Source of the DNA: Agromyces albus
Lineage (GTDB): Bacteria > Actinomycetota > Actinomycetes > Actinomycetales > Microbacteriaceae
Assembly (NCBI RefSeq): GCF_030815405.1
Contig: NZ_JAUSWX010000001.1
Location: 1,240,001-1,304,000 of the forward strand
Direction of reading: 5' to 3'
DNA length: 64,000 nt
The notes beneath the pieces were generated by a model. It saw nothing but the letters and a program-made list of their open reading frames with translations, searched no databases and had not been told where the DNA came from. Position numbers and translations under genes: made by a program. Each line of letters starts with the position of its first letter. Position 1 is the stretch's first letter. Of the stretch, positions 34,600 to 42,404 are shown in pieces.

Positions 34600-36204
34600 T
34601 TGATTCTCAATACGGGCATCGAGCCCACGAGCGAGTCCGCTCGGCGCAACGCCGACGATCACGCCGGCCTCGTGCGTGAGCTGCGTGAGAAGCTCGCCGT
34701 CGCTGCACTCGGCGGCCCCGAATCCTCCCGCGAACGGCACGTCGCTCGCGGAAAGCTGCTTCCGCGCGACCGGGTCGATCGCCTCCTCGACGAGGGCAGC
34801 CCCTTCCTCGAGCTCTCACCGCTCGCGGCCGACGGCCTCTACGGCGGCGACTCGCCGGGTGCCGGCATCATCACGGGCGTCGGCCTCGTGCACGGCCGCG
34901 CCGTCATGGTCGTGTGCAACGACGCGACCGTCAAGGGCGGCACGTACTACCCGATGACCGTGAAGAAGCACTTGCGTGCGCAGGAGGTGGCGAAGGAGCA
35001 CCGCTTGCCGTGCGCCTACCTCGTCGACTCGGGCGGCGCGTTCCTGCCGCTGCAAGACGAGGTGTTCCCCGACCGCGAGCACTTCGGCCGCATCTTCTTC
35101 AACCAGGCGCAGCTCTCCTCCCTCCGCATCCCGCAACTCGCCGCGGTGCTCGGCTCGTGCACCGCGGGCGGCGCCTACGTGCCGGCGATGAGCGACGAGA
35201 GCGTCATCGTGCGCAATCAGGGCACGATCTTCCTCGGTGGACCCCCGCTCGTGAAGGCCGCGATCGGCGAGGTCGTGACACCCGAGGAGCTCGGCGGCGG
35301 CGACCTGCACTCGCGGGTCTCGGGCGTCACCGATCATCTCGCCGACGACGACGAGCATGCGCTCGAACTCGTGCGCGACATGATCGCGACGCTCCCGGCG
35401 CCCGCGGCCCGGGCGTGGAGCGTGCGCGAGTCCAGGCCGCCCGCGGTCGACCCGGCGGGGCTCACTGCGGCGGTCCCGGTCGACGTGCAGCAGCCGTACG
35501 ACGTGCGAGAGGTCATCGCGAGGCTCGTCGACGCGAGCGAGTTCACCGAGTTCAAGCCCGAGTACGGCGACACGCTCGTGACCGGGTTCGCGCACCTCGA
35601 CGGCCACCCGGTCGGCATCGTCGCGAACAACGGCGTGCTCTTCAGCGAGTCGGCCATGAAGGGCGCGCACTTCATCGAGCTCTGCGACCAGCGCGGCATC
35701 CCGTTGCTCTTCCTGCAGAACATCTCGGGCTTCATGGTCGGCCGCGATGCCGAGGCGGGCGGCATCGCCAAGCACGGCGCGAAAATGGTCACCGCGGTCG
35801 CCACGACGCGGGTTCCCAAGCTCACCGTCGTGATCGGCGGCTCGTTCGGAGCCGGCAACTACTCGATGTGCGGCCGGGCCTACTCGCCGCGGTTCCTGTG
35901 GATGTGGCCGAACGCGCGCATCTCGGTGATGGGCGGCGAGCAGGCGGCATCCGTGCTCTCGACCGTGAAGCGCGACCAGCTCGCGGTGCGCGGCGAGGAG
36001 TGGACGGATGCCACGGCCGAGGAGTTCATGGCGCCCATCCGCGACCAGTACGAGACGCAGGGCAGTCCGTACCATTCGACGGCGAGGCTCTGGGACGACG
36101 GCATCATCGACCCCGCCGACACCCGCACAGTGCTCGCCCTCGCGCTCGAGCTCGCGAGCCGCACGCCACTGCCCGAGCCCGCGTTCGGCCTCTTCAGGAT
36201 GTGA
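34600..36204 (+). CDS. accD1: Acyl-CoA carboxylase carboxyltransferase subunit (3-methylcrotonyl-CoA type)
   Basis: A 534-residue biotin-dependent carboxyltransferase. The N-half has [20 protein letters not shown] and [20 protein letters not shown], and the C-half has [40 protein letters not shown] and [20 protein letters not shown]. The pattern and neighbours fit MCCase beta, which carboxylates 3-methylcrotonyl-CoA in leucine breakdown; propionyl-CoA carboxylase is the alternative. TTG 34600 is chosen because GGAG lies five nt before it; the frame is open much further upstream in antisense to TetR. The biotin subunit is in a separate unit 1.5 kb downstream. Confidence 0.88.
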   Translation: MILNTGIEPTSESARRNADDHAGLVRELREKLAVAALGGPESSRERHVARGKLLPRDRVDRLLDEGSPFLELSPLAADGLYGGDSPGAGIITGVGLVHGRAVMVVCNDATVKGGTYYPMTVKKHLRAQEVAKEHRLPCAYLVDSGGAFLPLQDEVFPDREHFGRIFFNQAQLSSLRIPQLAAVLGSCTAGGAYVPAMSDESVIVRNQGTIFLGGPPLVKAAIGEVVTPEELGGGDLHSRVSGVTDHLADDDEHALELVRDMIATLPAPAARAWSVRESRPPAVDPAGLTAAVPVDVQQPYDVREVIARLVDASEFTEFKPEYGDTLVTGFAHLDGHPVGIVANNGVLFSESAMKGAHFIELCDQRGIPLLFLQNISGFMVGRDAEAGGIAKHGAKMVTAVATTRVPKLTVVIGGSFGAGNYSMCGRAYSPRFLWMWPNARISVMGGEQAASVLSTVKRDQLAVRGEEWTDATAEEFMAPIRDQYETQGSPYHSTARLWDDGIIDPADTRTVLALALELASRTPLPEPAFGLFRM

Positions 36205-36210
36205 CGCGGC

Positions 36211-36936
36211 TCACGATCCCGACGCCGCTGCGGCGCGCCTGACCCGGCGTACGGCTTCCTCGACGCCGCCGTTCCATGGCGTGCCGTGGCCGGGCAGCAC
36301 CCACGTGACATCGAGGTCCTGGAGGCGCCGAAGCGAGGCGATCGCGGTATCGGGATCGTCGGTGAACGGCGCAGGCTGCGGCCCGTCGGCGCCCGTCAGC
36401 ACGTGAAGCGTGGTGAGCGCATCGCCGACGAAGACGGCGTCGGCCACGGGAACGTGGATCGCGATGCTGCCTGGCGAGTGGCCGGGCATCGAGATCACCC
36501 GCGGAGCCCCTGGCAGCTCGAGCACGTCGCCGTCGTGGACCTCGACGACCGCGGCGAGCGGCGTGGTTCGCAACCCGTTCTTCGTGATGGCGTACCAGAG
36601 GAATCGCGTCGTGGCACCGAGCTTCACGTGGCCCCACCCGGGCTTCGTCGAGACCTCGCCGCGCGCACGGGCGGCGTCGGCCTCGTGCACGTACACCGGC
36701 ACGCCGTGGTCGCGGCGGAGGCGTTCGGCGAAGCCGATGTGGTCGCTGTCGCCATGGGTGAGCACGACACCGCGCACATCGTCGAGCGAGCGGCCCATCG
36801 CGGCGAGTTCGGCGGTCAGCTCCTTCCACTGACCGGCCATCCCGGCGTCGATGACGGTGACGCCGCCGGGCGTGTCGACGAGATAGACGGCGACGATGTC
36901 GTTGCCGATGCGGTGGAGGGAGGGGCCGATCTTCAT
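36211..36936 (-). CDS. MBL-fold metallo-hydrolase
   Basis: A 241-residue metallo-beta-lactamase-fold hydrolase with the zinc motif THGDSDHIG (HxDxDH type with a shift, near residues 60-68), SMPGHSPGS (His, near 148-156), FVGDAL (Asp) and LPGHGTPW (His). The glyoxalase II/lactonase-like pattern suggests hydrolysis of a thioester or lactone, but the substrate is unknown. It is convergent with accD1 (six bp between stops) and divergent from a second TetR gene, whose operator-like site lies between them. Confidence 0.88.
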   Translation of the reverse strand: MKIGPSLHRIGNDIVAVYLVDTPGGVTVIDAGMAGQWKELTAELAAMGRSLDDVRGVVLTHGDSDHIGFAERLRRDHGVPVYVHEADAARARGEVSTKPGWGHVKLGATTRFLWYAITKNGLRTTPLAAVVEVHDGDVLELPGAPRVISMPGHSPGSIAIHVPVADAVFVGDALTTLHVLTGADGPQPAPFTDDPDTAIASLRRLQDLDVTWVLPGHGTPWNGGVEEAVRRVRRAAAASGS

Positions 36937-36968
36937 CAGGTGTGTTCTCGATTCAGCGTGGAGTGATG

Positions 36969-36983
36969 GCTATGCTACATAGC
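36969..36983. promoter_or_regulatory. Palindrome between the MBL hydrolase and second TetR gene
   Basis: GCTATG-cta-CATAGC, perfect 6-bp arms with a 3-bp spacer, in the 97-bp divergent promoter region. The likely ligand is the TetR protein encoded at 37034. Related half sites (ATAGC, CATGGC) occur nearby. Confidence 0.6.
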
Positions 36984-37033
36984 TATCATGGCTACGGTCA
37001 ATAGCCTAGAGTGGATCGAGGAACGGAGCACCC

Positions 37034-37600
37034 ATGCCGACACCGGAACGCACCTCGCTCGACGGAATCGTGAGCGCCGGGCGCGCCCTGCTCGAGTCCG
37101 ACGGGCTCGACGGGCTCACCATGCAGGCCGTCGCAGCGCGAGTCGGGGTTCGCGCGCCCTCGCTCTACAAGCGGGTGCGAAACCGTGACGAGCTCATCCG
37201 CCTGATCGCCCATGCCACGCTCCGCGAGCTCGCGACGCGCCTCGAAGGGGCCGTGAACGGGGCGGCCGACGATCCTCGAACCGAGCTCCGGCAGCTCGCC
37301 GGCGTCGCTCGCGCCTTCGCGCACGAGCGGCCGGCGGGCTTCCGCCTCATCTTCGGCGCCGAGGTGCGTCTCGACGAGGCGTCGCTCGCAGCCTCGAGCG
37401 CACCGGTGCTACGAGTGGCCGCCGCGCTCGCGGGGGAGCGCGATGCCCTCCAGGCCGCGCGAACCTTCACGGCCTGGCTGAACGGATTCGTGAGCATGGA
37501 GCTCGCCGGCGCCTTCCGGCTCGGGGGCGACGTCGAGCACGCCTTCGAGTACGGCGTCGAGCGTATCGCGGACGCGGTGGCGAGCCCGGCCGCCGGCTGA
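37034..37600 (+). CDS. TetR-family regulator
   Basis: A 188-residue TetR protein: SAGRALLESDGLDGLTMQAV and AARVGVRAPSLYKRVRNRDE form the helix-turn-helix near residues 14-55. The C-terminal domain (ARAFAHERPAGFRLIFGAEV, FTAWLNGFVSMELAGAFRLG) matches the WHG/TetR_C type. It likely represses itself and the divergent MBL hydrolase. It sits between accD1 and the biotin-carboxylase gene but has a different palindrome from the acc operators, so it is probably a separate circuit. Confidence 0.88.
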   Translation: MPTPERTSLDGIVSAGRALLESDGLDGLTMQAVAARVGVRAPSLYKRVRNRDELIRLIAHATLRELATRLEGAVNGAADDPRTELRQLAGVARAFAHERPAGFRLIFGAEVRLDEASLAASSAPVLRVAAALAGERDALQAARTFTAWLNGFVSMELAGAFRLGGDVEHAFEYGVERIADAVASPAAG

Positions 37601-37647
37601 ATCGACTCGTCACTCTGCAGGCACGCACCCCTGCCCTTGTCATTCCA

Positions 37648-37663
37648 GTTAGCGAGCACTAAC
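37648..37663. promoter_or_regulatory. TetR operator-like site upstream of accA1 (first)
   Basis: GTTAGCGAGCACTAAC: arms GTTAG/CTAAC around a partly mismatched centre. It matches the site at 34499-34514 (reverse strand) at 15 of 16 positions. Confidence 0.65.
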
Positions 37664-37673
37664 ATCGATTCCA

Positions 37674-37689
37674 GTTAGTGTGCGTTAAC
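37674..37689. promoter_or_regulatory. TetR operator-like site upstream of accA1 (second)
   Basis: GTTAGTGTGCGTTAAC: imperfect palindrome resembling 34527-34542. It is 26 bp centre to centre from the first site, close to the 28-bp spacing at accD1. Confidence 0.6.
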
Positions 37690-37725
37690 TGGTGGTGGCG
37701 CACGTCGATCCCCGCAGAGAGGCGG

Positions 37726-39705
37726 ATGCACAGCATGGCCCAGGCGTCGCGTCCGTTCGAACGAGTGCTCGTCGCGAACCGCGGCGAGATCGCCGTGCGC
37801 GTCATCCGCACGTTGCGCCGCCTTGGGATCCGCGCGATCGCCGTGTACTCCGACGCCGACGCAGATGCGCCGCACGTACGACTCGCCGACGAAGCAGTGC
37901 GCATCGGCCCGGCGCCGGCCGCGCAGAGCTATCTCGACCCCGACCGCATCGTCGCAGCCGCCATCGCAACCGGCGCACAGGCCGTGCATCCCGGCTACGG
38001 GTTCCTCTCCGAGCATGCGGGGTTCGCCCGTGCCTGCCGCGACGCCGGCATCGTCTTCGTGGGTCCCGGCGACGAGGCCCTCGAGATCATGGGCGACAAG
38101 ATCAGCGCGAAGCGGCACGTCGAGGCATCCGGAGTCCCCATCGTGCCAGGTGTCGCCGACGCGGCCCTTGATGACGCGGCCCTGCTCACGGCAGGTGAGG
38201 CGGTCGGCTTTCCGCTGCTCGTGAAGCCGTCGGCGGGCGGCGGCGGCAAGGGCATGCAGGTGGCCAGAGACGCGGCAGAGCTCGCTGCGGCGATCCCGGC
38301 TGCCCGGCGGGTCGCGACGGCGGCATTCGGCGACGACACGCTGCTGCTCGAGCGGCTCATCGAGCGCCCCCGGCACATCGAGGTGCAGGTGCTCGCCGAT
38401 TCCGCGGGCTCCGTGATCCACCTCGGAGAGCGCGAGTGCTCACTGCAACGCCGCCACCAGAAGGTCATCGAGGAGGCACCGTCCGCGCTGCTCGACGAGA
38501 CGACCCGCAGCCGCATCGGCGCGGCGGCGTGCGACGCGGCTCGGAGCGTCGGCTACCTCGGGGCCGGCACCGTCGAGTTCCTGGTCTCGGATGCCGCCCC
38601 CGACGAGTTCTTCTTCATCGAGATGAACACGCGCCTCCAGGTCGAGCACCCCGTGACCGAGCTCGTCACCGGCGTCGACCTCGTCGAGCAGCAGCTGCGC
38701 ATCGCTGCGGGGGAGCCGCTCGAGCTCGCGCAACACGAGGTGCGCCTCACCGGCCACGCGATCGAGGCGAGGCTCTACGCCGAGTCGCCGCACCGCGGCT
38801 TCCTCCCGTCGACGGGCGAGGTGCTCGTCTGGGGCGAGCCCGAGGGCGACGGCATCCGCGTCGATAGTGGTGTGCGAGAGGGCCAGGAGGTCACCGCCCA
38901 CTACGACCCGATGCTCGCCAAGGTCATCGCGCACGGCGTCGATCGCGCCCAGGCGATCGAGCGGCTCGACCACGCGCTCGCCGACACCGTCGTGCTCGGC
39001 GTCGACACCAACATCGGCTTCCTCCGACGGCTGCTCGCCGAGCCCGCCGTGCGCGAGGGCCACCTCGACACGGGGCTCATCGACCGGATGCCGGAGGCGA
39101 GCGTGTCCGACCCGTCGCCCGCGCTCCTCGAGCCCGCCGCGAGCTGGGTCGCCCGACGTGACGAACTCGAGCGCGCCGAGGCCGCCACCGACGGTCCCAC
39201 CGCCTGGCACGTGGCCACCGGCTGGCGCCCGGGCGTCGTTCGCGCGCCGATGGTGCTCCTCGCCCCGCGCGACCACCCACGGGAGCCCCGGCCCGTCGAC
39301 TCAGTGCACACCGACGAACAGGGCGAACAGCGGGCGATCGTGGCCGAGGATGCCGACGGAGCGGTGTGGGTGCACCGCGCCGGTCAGACGGCCGCGTTCC
39401 TGCGAGTCGACCGGCGCGACCACGCGGAACTGCGCCGCGCGGGCGTCGAGCGAGGCGCGCTCGCCGCCGACCCCGAGCTCCGCGCGCCGATGCCCGGCAC
39501 CGTGACGGCCGTGTTCGTCGAAGACGGCGACGCCGTCGAGGCGGGCGACGCCGTCGTGGCCATCGAGGCCATGAAGATGGAGCACCGCGTCATCGCGACC
39601 CTCGACGGCACCGTGCGGCTCGCCGCGGCGATGGGCGACCTCGTCGCCCGCGATCAGGCCGTGGCACGCATCGAGCCGCACCCCGAGACACCCCACCACG
39701 AATGA
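37726..39705 (+). CDS. accA1: Acyl-CoA carboxylase biotin carboxylase/biotin carrier subunit
   Basis: A 659-residue alpha subunit. Biotin carboxylase domain: FERVLVANRGEIAVRVIRTL, ATP-grasp glycine loop KPSAGGGGKGMQV, and FFFIEMNTRLQVEHPVTELV. A linker domain follows, and the C-terminal biotinyl domain ends in AIEAMKMEHRV, whose Lys (about residue 615) carries biotin. It supplies carboxybiotin to AccD1. MCCase is the likely substrate class from the operon context. ATG 37726 and 37735 are both possible starts. Followed after 11 bp by the acyl-CoA dehydrogenase gene; paired operator-like sites lie 36-78 bp upstream. Confidence 0.9.
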   Translation: MHSMAQASRPFERVLVANRGEIAVRVIRTLRRLGIRAIAVYSDADADAPHVRLADEAVRIGPAPAAQSYLDPDRIVAAAIATGAQAVHPGYGFLSEHAGFARACRDAGIVFVGPGDEALEIMGDKISAKRHVEASGVPIVPGVADAALDDAALLTAGEAVGFPLLVKPSAGGGGKGMQVARDAAELAAAIPAARRVATAAFGDDTLLLERLIERPRHIEVQVLADSAGSVIHLGERECSLQRRHQKVIEEAPSALLDETTRSRIGAAACDAARSVGYLGAGTVEFLVSDAAPDEFFFIEMNTRLQVEHPVTELVTGVDLVEQQLRIAAGEPLELAQHEVRLTGHAIEARLYAESPHRGFLPSTGEVLVWGEPEGDGIRVDSGVREGQEVTAHYDPMLAKVIAHGVDRAQAIERLDHALADTVVLGVDTNIGFLRRLLAEPAVREGHLDTGLIDRMPEASVSDPSPALLEPAASWVARRDELERAEAATDGPTAWHVATGWRPGVVRAPMVLLAPRDHPREPRPVDSVHTDEQGEQRAIVAEDADGAVWVHRAGQTAAFLRVDRRDHAELRRAGVERGALAADPELRAPMPGTVTAVFVEDGDAVEAGDAVVAIEAMKMEHRVIATLDGTVRLAAAMGDLVARDQAVARIEPHPETPHHE

Positions 39706-39716
39706 GGAGCAGCAGC

Positions 39717-40883
39717 ATGCAGTACGACCTGAGCCCCGAGGAGCAGGAGCTCTCCGACCGCGTCGCCGACTTCGCCGACACCGTCGTCGCCCCCGCCGCC
39801 TACGAGTACGACACGAAGCGGCGTCTCCCGATGGAGATCATCGCCCAGATGGGCGAGATGGGCCTGTTCGGCCTGCCGTTCCCCGAGGAGCTCGGCGGCG
39901 GCGGCAAGGATTACTTCCAGCTCTGCCTCGCCGTCGAGGCGCTCGGCCGCGTCGACCAGTCGATCGGCGTGACCCTCGAGGCGGGCGTCGGCCTCGGCAT
40001 GATGCCGATCTACCGCAACGGCACCGACGAGCAGCGCGCCGAGCTGCTGCCCGACCTCGTCGCCGGCCGCGCGCTCGCGGGCTTCGGCCTCACCGAGGCG
40101 AAGGCGGGCTCGGATGCCGGAGCCACCCAGACGACGGCCGTGCTCGACGGCGACGAGTGGGTCGTCAACGGCTCGAAGCAGTTCATCACGAACTCGGGCA
40201 CCCCCATCACGAAGTTCGTCACCATCACCGCCGTCACGGGCGAGAAGACGGCACCCGACGGCAGCGTGAAGAAGGAGCTGTCGTGCATCATCGTGCCGAA
40301 CGGCACGCCGGGCTTCACCGTGGGGGAGAGCTACGACAAGGTGGGCTGGCACACCTCCGACACGCATCCGCTCACGCTCACCGACGTGCGGGTGCCGGAG
40401 TCGAACCTCCTCGGCGCTCGCGGTCGCGGCTACGCGAACTTCCTGCAGACCCTCGACGAGGGCCGCGTCGCCTTCGCGGCACTCGCAACCGGCGCCGCGC
40501 AGGGGTGCCTCGAAGAGGCGCTGCGCTACGCGAAGACGCGCGTGGTGTTCGGCACCCCGATCGGCTCGAACCAGCACATCGCGTTCAAGATCGCGAAGAT
40601 GCAGGCGCGCGTGCACCAAGCGCGGCTCGCGTGGCACGACGCAGCGCGCAAGCTCGTGGCCGGCAAGCCCTTCAAACTCGAGGCGTCCATTGCCAAGATG
40701 GTCTCTGGAGAGGCGGCGATGGACAACGCGCGCGATGCCACGCAGATCTTCGGCGGCTACGGGTTCATGAACGAGAATCCCGTCGCCCGGCACTACCGCG
40801 ACTCGAAGATCCTCGAGATCGGCGAGGGCACGACCGAAGTGCAGCTCATGATCATCACCAGGGAACTCGGCCTCACCGCCTGA
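39717..40883 (+). CDS. Acyl-CoA dehydrogenase (isovaleryl/short branched-chain type)
   Basis: A 388-residue FAD-dependent acyl-CoA dehydrogenase. Recognisable elements: GFGLTEAKAGSDAGATQTTA, FNGS-like VVNGSKQFITN, TLDEGRVAFAALATGAAQGC, QIFGGYGFMNENPVARHYRD, and ILEIGEGTTEVQ. The Glu of EGT is at the canonical short-chain/branched 2-methylacyl catalytic position, while classical isovaleryl-CoA dehydrogenase has Gly or Ala there and uses another Glu. Operon position points to isovaleryl-CoA or 2-methylbutyryl-CoA. ATG 39717 follows a GGAGC site. The next gene begins 46 bp later. Confidence 0.88.
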   Translation: MQYDLSPEEQELSDRVADFADTVVAPAAYEYDTKRRLPMEIIAQMGEMGLFGLPFPEELGGGGKDYFQLCLAVEALGRVDQSIGVTLEAGVGLGMMPIYRNGTDEQRAELLPDLVAGRALAGFGLTEAKAGSDAGATQTTAVLDGDEWVVNGSKQFITNSGTPITKFVTITAVTGEKTAPDGSVKKELSCIIVPNGTPGFTVGESYDKVGWHTSDTHPLTLTDVRVPESNLLGARGRGYANFLQTLDEGRVAFAALATGAAQGCLEEALRYAKTRVVFGTPIGSNQHIAFKIAKMQARVHQARLAWHDAARKLVAGKPFKLEASIAKMVSGEAAMDNARDATQIFGGYGFMNENPVARHYRDSKILEIGEGTTEVQLMIITRELGLTA

Positions 40884-40929
40884 CGGCGCCGAGCGGATGC
40901 CGCGAACGGCCAGCACGCGAAGGAGCGAC

Positions 40930-42312
40930 ATGCACGCCAGCGACGACACCGATGCGGTGCCCGAGGTGCACCGCGAGGTGCTGCAGCGCGGCCTCTGGTT
41001 CGAGGAGTTCGAACCGGGGACCCGCTACCTGCACCGGCCCGGCCGCACGGTCACCGAAGCCGACAACGTGCTCTTCACGACCCTCACGATGAACACGCAG
41101 GCCCTGCACCTCGACGCGGCGTGGTCGGAGACGCAGCCGTTCGGGCAGCGGCTCGTCAATTCGATGTTCACGCTCGCGACGATCGTCGGGGCATCCGTCG
41201 CCCAGCTCACGCAAGGCACGATCGTCGCGAATCTCGGCTTCACCGAGGTCGCCTTCCCGGCACCCCTCTTCCACGGCGACACCCTCTACAGCGAGAGCCT
41301 CGTCGTCGACACCCGCCCTTCGGCCTCGCGGCCGGGCCAGGGTGTCGTCACCCTCCTGCACCTCGGTCGAAACCAGCACGGAGTCGAGGTCGCGAGGGCG
41401 ACCCGGTCGGTGCTCGTCTGGTTCCGCGAAGCAGGGGAGGGCCAACCCGCTGCGACGCGAGCCGTGACGACGACCGAGGGAGAGAAGGCGAACGGATGGA
41501 CGCATCCGCCGTTCCGCTTCGGCCCCGCGCTGCTCTTCTGCCCGGCCGATCGCCCCGACCGCTATGCGAAGGCCCTCGATCGCGCCGACGCCGTGATCCT
41601 CGACCTCGAGGACGCGGTCGCCGACGACGCGAAGGCCGCCGCCCGTGCGGCGATCGTGGGCACGCCGCTCGACCCCGAGCGCGTCATCGTGCGCGTGAAC
41701 CCCGCGTCGAGCCCGCATTTCGCGGCCGACCTCGCCGCGCTCGCCGAGACGCCGTACACCACGGTCATGCTCGCCAAGTGCGAGGGCACCGCCGATCTCG
41801 TCGACCTCGTCGAGGTCGAGGTCATCGCGCTCTGCGAGACGGCTCGTGGCGTGCTCGCGGCGGCGGAGGTCGCGGCGATCCCGAACGTCTCGGCGCTCAT
41901 GTGGGGGGCCGAAGACCTCGTCGCCTCCCTCGGTGGCTCGTCGAGCCGCCATGCCGATGGTCACTATCGCGACGTCGCGACGCACGCCAGGTCCCAGGTG
42001 CTGCTCGCGGCCGGAGCGCACGGGATCGCCGCGATCGACGCCGTGCACCTCGAGCTCGACGACTCGCCGGGGCTCCGCGCCGAAGCCGAAGACGCCGCCG
42101 CGCTCGGATTCGCCGCGACCGCGTGCGTGCACCCGGGGCAGGTGCACATCGTGCGCGCCGCCTACCGTCCCGACGCCGAGAGCCTCGAGTGGGCGCGTGC
42201 CGTCATCGCCGCGGCGGCCGACGAGCCCGGCGTCTTCGCGTTCCGGGGCGGAATGGTCGATGCCCCGGTGCTCAGGCAGGCCGCGGCGCTCGTGCGGCGC
42301 GCCGGCACCTGA
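40930..42312 (+). CDS. MaoC hydratase-CitE/HMG-CoA lyase-like fusion
   Basis: A 460-residue two-domain protein. Residues about 20-168 form a MaoC-like hotdog hydratase (TRYLHRPGRTVTEADNVLFT, FPAPLFHGDTLYSESLVV). Residues about 198-455 form a CitE/HpcH-type lyase (FCPADRPDRYAKALDRADAV, ILDLEDAVADDAK, MWGAEDLVASLGG, CVHPGQVHIVRAAY). In M. tuberculosis the neighbouring separate genes Rv2499c (MaoC) and Rv2498c (CitE-like) cover the same two types; Rv2498c is reported to act in leucine catabolism and itaconate breakdown. Predicted role here: 3-methylglutaconyl-CoA hydration then HMG-CoA cleavage. ATG 40930 follows AAGGAG. Confidence 0.85.
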   Translation: MHASDDTDAVPEVHREVLQRGLWFEEFEPGTRYLHRPGRTVTEADNVLFTTLTMNTQALHLDAAWSETQPFGQRLVNSMFTLATIVGASVAQLTQGTIVANLGFTEVAFPAPLFHGDTLYSESLVVDTRPSASRPGQGVVTLLHLGRNQHGVEVARATRSVLVWFREAGEGQPAATRAVTTTEGEKANGWTHPPFRFGPALLFCPADRPDRYAKALDRADAVILDLEDAVADDAKAAARAAIVGTPLDPERVIVRVNPASSPHFAADLAALAETPYTTVMLAKCEGTADLVDLVEVEVIALCETARGVLAAAEVAAIPNVSALMWGAEDLVASLGGSSSRHADGHYRDVATHARSQVLLAAGAHGIAAIDAVHLELDDSPGLRAEAEDAAALGFAATACVHPGQVHIVRAAYRPDAESLEWARAVIAAAADEPGVFAFRGGMVDAPVLRQAAALVRRAGT

Positions 42313-42404
42313 GGAGTGAACGATTCGGTAACGGTCGCCCGTCCTTGCGCGGATCGAATACCCCGAGCACATATCCTCGGACCAATCCTGGGGAGGAGGA
42401 GCGC

